From a virus: DNA of 64,000 nucleotides. The notes beneath the pieces were generated by a model. The model was not told where the DNA came from. It saw only the letters and a program-made list of their open reading frames with translations, and ran no database searches. Both the position numbers and the translations under genes were made by a program. This document shows positions 31,901-38,000 of the stretch, piece by piece; the stretch's first letter is position 1, and each line of letters opens with the position of its first letter. Location of the stretch: positions 1 to 64,000 of IMG/VR virus record IMGVR_UViG_3300021185_002348. One strand, given 5' to 3'.

Positions 31901-32268
31901 ATACCTACTTGGTCATCTCCGCCTAGCTCTTCGTCTAAAAAATTATATATAGCAGATGCACTCTCTTTATCTTCTAGCCTTTCAGTAACTTTTGTTTTTT
32001 CACTAGTTTCTTCAGCGGCTTTTGAGTTCTGCTTAACTACGTCTCCTTCTTCTCTTTTTAGTCTTTCTATATAACCTCTAACGTGCTTAGGGTCGGAGCT
32101 CATAGTTTGTTTGTACTTTTCAACTTTATCTTTATACTTTGGATCAATAATTAAATCGGCGTCCTCTGTGTCGGATAATTCAAAATTATCTACGGCGTTA
32201 CTATCAACAGCCATTGAATCTGGTATAAAGCTGTTGTTATTTTGCATTTCTTCTTCGGGAGTGCTCAT
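22927..32268 (-). CDS. Giant multidomain (polyvalent-like) virion protein, 3113 aa
   Basis: One uninterrupted frame of 9.3 kb. Two zinc-peptidase-type HExxH motifs are visible: LAHESAHPLLSL (about residue 1185) and IIAHEVQHYMQHKE (about 1595), the latter followed by GGN as in large polyvalent protein-associated domains. Charged coiled-coil-like stretches occupy about 1700-2500. The C-terminal region (about 2690-2900, KPSLMFKQATS, DRFAIVAGGWAVYEHNRKKALAEG, FAMYKTSPMSYYRQSR) resembles conserved C-terminal regions of giant phage proteins. No polymerase motif was recognised. It probably rides in the virion and is injected, like T7 gp16 or N4 vRNAP in role. Late position supports this. Confidence 0.75.
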   Translation of the reverse strand: MSTPEEEMQNNNSFIPDSMAVDSNAVDNFELSDTEDADLIIDPKYKDKVEKYKQTMSSDPKHVRGYIERLKREEGDVVKQNSKAAEETSEKTKVTERLEDKESASAIYNFLDEELGGDDQVGINENGQINYNYTYDNQTFLGIDFLNPDDEVAINDDNVEEWLDGGYKMGDEHLDNLIDKKVNEQINSEIVASMRKGEYNSIVYTDDDKLALRNAYRQQYKSDLAYKRSEYEAGNAFSAALELEQNNVEIPTENMRFGNYNVTAPGYGMEEEEAEAARQHYAKNVAYGNLYANTLNKKLENYQSNSPELYNLYEAQEKATIALEELEKNNNGKTSKAYAEAVENVERLRGELQFGGYLKDEDGEYTVPEGQIQSYLDLASNFQNELEYLYDLENPETVHTLKNAWLKNQTLVNTIQAEIDKIPKQDSQSAANQPITMGGVPSMQAPDQYAPLRNKLGLKLLRVKAKQEALDHYYLLNHRYLESKEASETHAFQHFGKGFVRGMGLDNFTTSVIFQDNEYKEKAALDLLYQYSIPLSNEEVSNTQLSGGEEVGEFLGDVTALGVKLFASRGLINPIFLGGGRLATALASIKALKKVPKIQRGLAYMAKNGLLGAYYSSKVGAGRKFVEGTKLIDKIGILTIEGGLEELTFKTIGGQTGQGFGFGIGHRLPINLLGKWRPKKEFAAVFKKFTNPKLNQAVGATASMEMAGITESAWELLAYDDTFKEKFDELIPSFVGEGEGNEWKDSLGRRLLFNLAMNGILSTSAAYNPYSLGNIVRRKKTYNPTTGEYGISGIDQIVDQYKKDFTIRKDKLIEAINYFENSTPKGGEIYADVIKELKENLQDVHKFSLTVDNYIFKKVIVDKSAFDNPNGETTLGVVENAASDLMSGMINVVVSKNKNWKQAFNRLLNEYNAVNKQLYDAEPANAEELLKELETGNVLNFVNSLYTAQDDAELRKATALKRHGVVRETIFANGLRHRIRYNNRLNQYKQYWKRRGADGVDRTLTDAEVNQLRKADVKEANNLFEYEKNRDLSEKTMYGDGTSTGGSRDVIEVSTNNISDRLKKAKQSSKDGAKNGKTVRALNLINKLYNILPANAQSRYVLHSTPGTLNRVIKTRALEMRSEAISLFNQGVLTKEEFSQETRRIRDWSFQASKNPFISGSKNTIHIDVTHSSNILKKDLGTVLAHESAHPLLSLIQKVSPESYASLEKQMMSDKKYKKKYLWALKQYGFSDAQMQKMRLSLTQADFEALQDRKKTVLNETMAQWFGETMNASSLSYSPLKVISKPLYNAYSKVFGNPMGELVTSMLSENNVSPHILTLNDISDLSSLTNKINRAVRNGRSLKFDPSIKMPEEMSDNIDHFNLIDESRIFSELNNKENLSKPEFNKLNNLVLARQMRQQGESGLSIHQKTGFFMSRSGQIVSYEGPLHVTEKGKKGLFNATKVLYDSYKQDSEAKLSMEFDLSQIFDGPAFLYYPKLKSEVKVKINFTDPKDANSPVFLEEAQVYEEGFNRISGKDNVIVEISLSKDLLKKAFKDGSNVETLWEALNQGRKEGSMPLAADNTYNRVLQHLDLSGDKSNTFKSNTIDALSITNIIAHEVQHYMQHKESTTVEGGNRLSSMRVMQGLYINDSFGKNIKENFDSFNELSNLSPEEVITKILGAEQSSRLNELRTKLFKYSLYKKGGQEWNTFEDMSGAEQFKLYVEYQDMVESVSNKLISYGNEAFMPEFLNLAVNETLQLLDKVREVDPTYLRDRLSDSELIKITNDFLEYDKFVKDNTPVPENKGPLRGREGYNEAQERKENFFNGISEQLETRNKDLNLEEAKARLEVIIPLVKSFERYERLDGEVEARAVQSLNQGRAIGEDAKKDAGIIAQRQMDNAFVTPKEGFLSRALNRLNFKPEGEKQKDLFKPPGLYDSEVISELDINKPEDYKAINTKANDLFLNRSKVKTIDDYTTMLERFMNKNTFEAVKGSMIKGKVWDVKTRIKLEETGRVMRAHKENDANYLEQKYTELLEYRAEIWRLNDVNREPSRKEEEFNQENPDAPVGAYEQHVRDWITALGPVEIGQEYFTTNWETHKKALFNLEKRGRDTFKEIQNAKEQETLSNIQMALDVMEGTGKALGRKPFLARLFGIDAEYGKNKWYSGLNLRTLNQWGTANIYSLAEDLSINHAESGTFDSPLVNFVQDNMRSAQNTEFISKRSVLNILANKLKEINSIDGDVSRTSINPLSAEGPLSRQEGRVLNRLRQIELKNTKEQEVDWVDEETGTAGSNETWTPNEAANLYIKTLDATNYRTLEKMGIMKRTYNLKERYKTFKEFTESQDFLNFQIKLTGGMFAGESYRTVEEALEVIKKPTKKEREEGIDKRTKAVAEILAQERKKVEKVKNALDTWENLIKRGRYTQKEVDYIMKRNEEKKKKNALKAKPRWHSIRKRWESLHYALEKPYKYSPAEQLALKETYKQEAQKQIQIIDDRRLKELEESKEREIERKEFIYSEVKKAYESDDNPDYGLTNKGEAILNLVDPQLRQWSDYLVNEFFPTYATGELFPGHLNLNDFHIDITGAPLNHRKFYSPAPKDVEMGVNEGEINVSTPEIVFNEMQSSHLKEKSANKQPLRKQDINVMVTKFVQDMEFFKAYQKPISSLHKVFNNKKVKEKIRTDFAPGLHSVINRNILDIAGKNKLYNRLQTTLTKARTNYVVGSLGAKPSLMFKQATSILAYAGDMPTAEWVKTTASLLDPGPEGAISNWRNAYNTLMELPAMQKRYSRLEFDDAVRQVMGSEFENIPSHNKAVRKQLINAMMKPVIIGDRFAIVAGGWAVYEHNRKKALAEGKSPEEAVKFAEKRFESATNLAQQASDSPDLSIMQRNPYMKMFAMYKTSPMSYYRQSRAAMRALSASKGSSKEAAKKLLIYNYILPNLFQAVTTTFKYNKDKYIMNVDDGELDDQTKFSYDFYEMMRMAMPFTPDEISDKYGAAWKAQKRATYLGSANGIAIAGDVFTYLLNTFIEDSNYGFDAVPMASAVEAFGRGGKKLYDEASLLQNMNDEGIEINWSDYVEALEAINKVADPAMTLSGVPYRGTFNFAEGLYNLLHSEESYYDPSDKIVPFGGSQGEKIVPYDN

Positions 32269-32281
32269 AAATATTTAAAAA

Positions 32282-34339
32282 TTATTTTGGTTGTTTTCTT
32301 GCTGCAACAGCATCCGCTGCAGCTATTAAAGCAGGTGAAGAGTTTGGATCATAACCTATTTCAAGAAGTTGATCGTGAGTAAACTGCTCTAAATATGTTT
32401 CCATGTTTGTCATAGCAGAAAAATTATGGTTAGTTTTCCCTTCTAAATCTTTTACAATTTTAGGGGTAATAGGTATCATAGCCGTGTATTCGTTACCGCC
32501 ATCAGCACTATCTGTAAACTTAACACTACCTACCATTGCAGGACCATATTTTACATATTGTCGCCAGTCTTTAGGGTATATGGCTTTAAGTTCGTCCAGT
32601 AGTTCATTAGATAGTATAGCCCCTCTTTTTAGCTTTACATTAAAAGCTTCTTCTTTTTTAGATCCGACCCAATTTGATCTACTAGAACCTATTTTAGACA
32701 AATTTGCAAAGTCTACAGGTGAAGCAAGCATAGGAACATTATTTAAAAGCTTGTCCGGAGCAAATTGACCTTGTCCAGTTAATCCGTGATGTCCTAAAGC
32801 GTTTGGTTTATCAGTATCCTTAACTTTCCCTATATTACCTAATACAAAAGCCCCTGCGTCTCGAACAAAGTTATATGTAAAATCAGGGAAATCAGATTGG
32901 TTTGTACCCTGTAAGGTATAAGCCATATATCCAAGACCTGTATCGTCTTTAAATGTTGATTGACGAGCTTGTCGGTTTTTAGGGTCAAATTTTTCTCCTT
33001 CGTCCTCTCCCGTATTATACCGCATATCTGCTGTATATGTTGTTTGAATCTGAGTAAGGTCGCTAATCTCGCGTTCTTCTATGTATGCGTTTGTGTCTGC
33101 TGTAACAACCCCCACTCCTTTTACTTCCGGATCTACCCATCCGCCATCTGCAGTTATATTTTTATTTACATCTGTATAAGGGGCTACTTCAAGCGTAGAA
33201 TACTTTACCCATTCATTTAATAAGTCTTCCTCAGTATAATCTGTTGAACCAAACCTTTCTTGCATAAACGAATCAAAAGCAACTTGATTTGTAGGATTAT
33301 TTCTGTAATCGGCTGCTATTCTTACTCTTAAATGTTCTCTTAAAGCAGCATCGTCTTTAAGCTCACCGTCAGGACCTCTAGAAAGGTCTCCCGTATATCT
33401 AGTATCTACTTTTAATAAATTCCCTATCGGAGCGGGTTTAACTTTATTAAAACTTGTACCTTCTTTATAAGGTCTTGGGTCTTTTTCTTGATTTTGTCTT
33501 TCATTAACAACCCATTGCTTATATTCATCTCTATACCTTTGATCTTTCATCATTAAAGCTATACCTTCGTCCGTAGCGCCAGGACTTGTAGCTTCTATCC
33601 AATCTGCCATAGCTCCCATATTATCAGGAGAATCCCATCCGCCATTTTTTATAATAGCATCATCAAAGCTTTGGTTAAAATCATCAGCAGATGCACCCAT
33701 TAAGTCTTCAAAGTTTTTTAAGTAATCAGGTTCTTTTTGAGCACCTAAAGCATCATCAAATAAAAGAGCATCCCATGAGCTAAGATTAATTTGCTCGTCT
33801 TCCCCAGTTTCTTTATTGTTTATTGCGACTGTAACATTACCTCTTTCATCAAAACCTAAACGATCAGGGTTTTCTACAAATTGATTAATTTGATTCCATT
33901 TGTCTTGAATTTTTTCATATTCTTCAGGACTGAAGTCAAGCTCACCTTTTTGATAGTTTTCCATTATGGTACTATAATCTGAAAAGGCTTCATTCATTTT
34001 AACAATAGCTGTTAAAGTACTGTTTTTTAAATTATTATAAGTTGCTGCATTATTAGCATTATAATCGTCAGATTTTTGGTCCAAAGTTGAACCATACTGT
34101 ACGCCAGTGTCTAATACATACTGGTTAAGTTTAGCTTTTTGAGGCGTAAACTTAGAAGCAACTTTTTCTGTTATAGGAGTTGGAATAAAAGTACCTTTGT
34201 TTGCTTGTTTTTTAGCAGCAACTTTTTGCTTGACCGCTTGCCTAGCCTGTATAGCTCTGTCAAAACGAGCAAAATTTTGATTTGTTCTTTGAGTGATGCC
34301 AGCGTTAAACTGTTGCCTTTTATACGGATCTGAAGCCAT
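32282..34339 (-). CDS. Probable internal virion protein, 685 aa
   Basis: Starts MASDPYKRQQFNAG, sharing the YKRxxF start with the gene at 21839. The N-terminal 130 residues are basic and helical (ARQAVKQKVAAKKQANK); the rest is mixed and Asp/Asn-rich. No enzyme motif was recognised. It lies between the giant protein and a small gene next to the tail-tube protein, the usual place of internal core proteins in short-tailed phages. It follows the upstream gene by nine bases. Confidence 0.65.
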   Translation of the reverse strand: MASDPYKRQQFNAGITQRTNQNFARFDRAIQARQAVKQKVAAKKQANKGTFIPTPITEKVASKFTPQKAKLNQYVLDTGVQYGSTLDQKSDDYNANNAATYNNLKNSTLTAIVKMNEAFSDYSTIMENYQKGELDFSPEEYEKIQDKWNQINQFVENPDRLGFDERGNVTVAINNKETGEDEQINLSSWDALLFDDALGAQKEPDYLKNFEDLMGASADDFNQSFDDAIIKNGGWDSPDNMGAMADWIEATSPGATDEGIALMMKDQRYRDEYKQWVVNERQNQEKDPRPYKEGTSFNKVKPAPIGNLLKVDTRYTGDLSRGPDGELKDDAALREHLRVRIAADYRNNPTNQVAFDSFMQERFGSTDYTEEDLLNEWVKYSTLEVAPYTDVNKNITADGGWVDPEVKGVGVVTADTNAYIEEREISDLTQIQTTYTADMRYNTGEDEGEKFDPKNRQARQSTFKDDTGLGYMAYTLQGTNQSDFPDFTYNFVRDAGAFVLGNIGKVKDTDKPNALGHHGLTGQGQFAPDKLLNNVPMLASPVDFANLSKIGSSRSNWVGSKKEEAFNVKLKRGAILSNELLDELKAIYPKDWRQYVKYGPAMVGSVKFTDSADGGNEYTAMIPITPKIVKDLEGKTNHNFSAMTNMETYLEQFTHDQLLEIGYDPNSSPALIAAADAVAARKQPK

Positions 34340-34348
34340 TTTATTATT

Positions 34349-34978
34349 TTATTTTATTATTTGTCCTGTTACATCGTCTATACCATCGCCATCAGCGTCT
34401 ACCGAAGTATTAGTGGAACCAAGTTGAGCAGTTATATTTGCTCCAGGAGTTACAGTAGGGTTTGCAACTGCAGCGGTGTTATTGGCTATTCCCATAGTAG
34501 CTACAGATGTAATTGCTGAATCAATGCTACCTAAACCAGAACTTGATCTTTGTTTACCTTGTTGTATTAAATCTTTTGCTTCACCTCTTCTACCTAAGAA
34601 GTCTGCCCACTTTTTATCCATCACTCCTACTTCTTCTTTACGAAAGTTTTCTCGAGCTCCTGATCTTTTTTGATCCATGAATTTAAGTAAGGCTAAATCA
34701 GACTGTAATCCTTCTGCGCTATTCTTACTAGATACTCTTGCTGCAGCTAACGGATTTCTACCCGCCGCACTCATTTGATTAGCTTGACGCTGCGCTTGGC
34801 TGTTTTGCATCATGTTAATCATATTTTTATCGTAAGGATTTAATAAGTCTTCTTGAGCTATAGAGGATATTTTAGGCGTAAGAGCGTCTCTTTGGCTTTC
34901 AACAGCCTTAAGGTCTCTAGCACCTTGTCTTTTATCTTTTATACCACCTACAATTTCATTTATACCTTGTAGTATCAT
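34349..34978 (-). CDS. Probable small internal virion/ejection protein, 209 aa
   Basis: The first 140 residues are helical, Gln-, Arg- and Ala-rich (SQAQRQANQMSAAGRNPLAAARVS), like internal core proteins of short-tailed phages (T7 gp14 in role). The C-terminal part is Thr/Ala-rich and ends with DADGDGIDD, a calcium-binding loop of the dockerin/EF-hand type. A TATATTTG box is 16 bases upstream. Not identified by family. Confidence 0.6.
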   Translation of the reverse strand: MILQGINEIVGGIKDKRQGARDLKAVESQRDALTPKISSIAQEDLLNPYDKNMINMMQNSQAQRQANQMSAAGRNPLAAARVSSKNSAEGLQSDLALLKFMDQKRSGARENFRKEEVGVMDKKWADFLGRRGEAKDLIQQGKQRSSSGLGSIDSAITSVATMGIANNTAAVANPTVTPGANITAQLGSTNTSVDADGDGIDDVTGQIIK

Positions 34979-34993
34979 ATTTTTTTATTTACA

Positions 34994-35001
34994 CAAATAT
35001 A
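34994..35001 (-). promoter_or_regulatory. TATATTTG promoter box
   Basis: TATATTTG on the - strand, followed by TGTAAATAAAA, lies 16 bases before the ATG at 34978 and overlaps no gene. It matches the Bacteroidota -7 element and the boxes at 12264, 22599 and 42642. Confidence 0.45.
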
Positions 35002-38000
35002 TCAATTATTTTTATAAGAAAGAGGACTATAGTCCATATCTACATTAATAGCAAACAACTCAATCGTATCTTGATCGTTATTTTGATTAAACGTAAATGA
35101 ACTAGGTACTATTGAAAAACTACAATTTGAAAAAGCCCCTTTCGCTTTTGAACCTTCTAGCCCTGGGCATAAACTAAGCTTGCGAACTAAAAAGTATGTA
35201 TTACCTGCGACAAATGTACCCGATCCCGGTAATCCAGTAACAGTCAATACAGCGCCGTTTATAGCTGTTATAGTGCAATCAATAGGCACTGAGGGATTAG
35301 CTCCATCAAAGACAGCGTAATTAGCTCCTGTGGCAATGTTACTTGATACGTCAGATGAACAAGTCAATGTAGTAGCGTTTGTATAGACTACGTTTGTTAA
35401 ACCTTCAAACTTTAAGCTTACTTTTTCATTGTAATCTTTAAACTCCGTCTTATCACCTAAAGGTATAGGCATGTGATATACGCCTTCTTTTCTTACCCAA
35501 TAGTGAGCCCCGCCCGGTGCGTTTAACTCGCCTGAATTTGTTTTAAACTCACCTATAAAGTTTTCTGTTTTAAAGCTTGATGGCGTCCACGGATAGGTTC
35601 CTTCTATTGAAACGTTATTAAATGTTTTAACCATTGAAGGCGCTCCATTAAACACCACATCTATACTTGAAGCGTCTGATACCGAAGCTCCATAAAACTT
35701 ATTTGAATTACCCTTTGCAGTATCTTGGTTATGTAAATATATATATCCACCTTTAAAGGTATAAAAGTTTGAACCTAAATGTGTTAATTCTTCGGGTCTA
35801 TAAGAATAAAAACTTACGTATTTATTTAAGTCTTCATAAAATCCTAAAACTTTATTTGAAGTTGAATCAAATGATGTATTTTCGTCAATGTATTCTCCAA
35901 AGTAAATGTATTCATTACTTTCTGGATTAAACCCTGCACTATGAGAGTACCTATAACCTTTACCTCCTCCTGTTTCCGCTCCTGCTCCAAGGAAGCTTTT
36001 GCGGTTCCTAAAGTAGTCTAAAAAGTATCTATGCATTCCGTTTTGAGAAATAACTGTTATGCCATCTCCACTTAACCTGCACATAACTCCTCTTAAAGGG
36101 TCAACAAAATATATCTTATTAGCGTGCTTTATAACACTCTCGCCTGCATATGCGGGACCGTATTCACCTGCGTACGGTGATGCCACAGATAATACTTGAT
36201 CACTTAAAGCTACGTTACTATCGCCTGTAGCCCCCATTAGTAAAGCTTTTTTAACCATTACCCTACTTACTTTATTTTTTTGAAAAAGTATAAGGTTAGA
36301 ATCTTGCTCAACCATTTTTTCTATAGGGCCGTAGCCAATAGAATATTCTTTTAATGGTATATCTATTATGTTAAACTCACTTAAGCCATTCACATTAGAG
36401 GTAGACAAGTATGGCCCTGAGTAATACACTGTAGATGTGCGGGCTTCTTCCTTTACATATTGATTATATGTATGTTTTCTACCTTTATTATATGTATCAG
36501 ATTTAATAAAATCGTTTACAAAATAGCCTTCCACAGGCAACCCCTTGTGAACTACTACAACATCATCTAGCCTAGCGGCTACCATACGTCTACCTTTAAC
36601 ATAAACATCTCCATTATATAAATAGCCAGATGCTGCTACAGGTGTAGCGCCTACAGATTGATCTACACCGTTTTCACCAGCTGTATGATATTTATCTCCA
36701 GTGACATTGTGTTTTTCAATTGCTAATTTATCTGATAGTCCATAATAATAACTAGGACCATCTTGCAGGTTCTTTTTAGGGTTGTATATTTCAAATAATA
36801 TTTCTTCGTAAGCGCCTTCTGATAATATAGTTACATCATCATATGTAAACCCAGCTTCTTCAGGAGCATTGAATGAAATCCAATATCCTTCCATAAACTT
36901 TTTACGGTTATTAACCGCTCCTGATGTATTACCTGAAAACTTTTGCTCATAAAACTCTCTTAAAGGATTTGTAAGCGCAGGGTCTATATCTGACTCCTGA
37001 GTGTGATAAGGGTATACTTTAGCGTCTTGTATAGGTACGTCTATGTAAGTATTTATATCTCCCGCCTTATTGCTTATAAATCTTATTCTATCACCCTCCC
37101 CAAACACATAATCTATCAAAGGATTGTCGTTTGATTTATAGCTGTAAGGTTTTCCTTTAAACGAATTTAAATTTAGGTATACTTTTTTATCACCTGAGTC
37201 CTCTAAGTTTTTAGCAACTCTTTCTGATGTGAATTGTAAAAAGTCTTTTACAGTAGTATTACCCGCGTATACCCATTGATACCATTCTGCCCACGCAGGT
37301 GGAGCATGGTTTATAGCCCATTTAATTACAGGCAGCCCTAGCGTATTAGTTTGTGCTGAATCTAACGCCCCAGAATTTGCAGCATCAGAAGCTAATCTTT
37401 CAGAAGAAAATTTAACGTAGGATGTAGTGTCTTTACTTTTATTTACATATGAAGTTTGGTTTCTATTGTTACCATAGATAATACCAAAATCATGATGAGC
37501 GCCTGATTTAAAAGTATTTACTGTGTCTTTTAAATCTGTAAAACCTGATGAATGGCTAAAATTAAACTTATAAAATTTAGGCTTAACCAAAGCTCCCCAG
37601 TCATGTGATTCAGGCCCTGTAGCCGTAAAATATATATAAATCATTTGGCCTGCCTTGTCTCCAACAGCCGTAGGAGCATAGAAAGTACCGTTGTCAAATA
37701 CTTTACAATTTCTCCAATTAGTTACATTTAAGTAATCACCAGACGAATTATTAACGTTTTTATTAGGTATACTTTTAAAAGCAGTTGCTATTTCATTACA
37801 AAAAGCAGTTACTGTTTTACCTGGTTCACTACAACTAACTGATATATGCTCCCAGTCGTTACCTATACCATATCTATTATCTTTATTATTAAAAGAGCCA
37901 TATTTGTATGCCCAGTGAAAGCTTCCGCTTGAAGAAAACTGTGTACCTATAGGCACAAAACTTTGGTTAGACCCGGATGTTTCTACAGGGCAGTCGCTTA

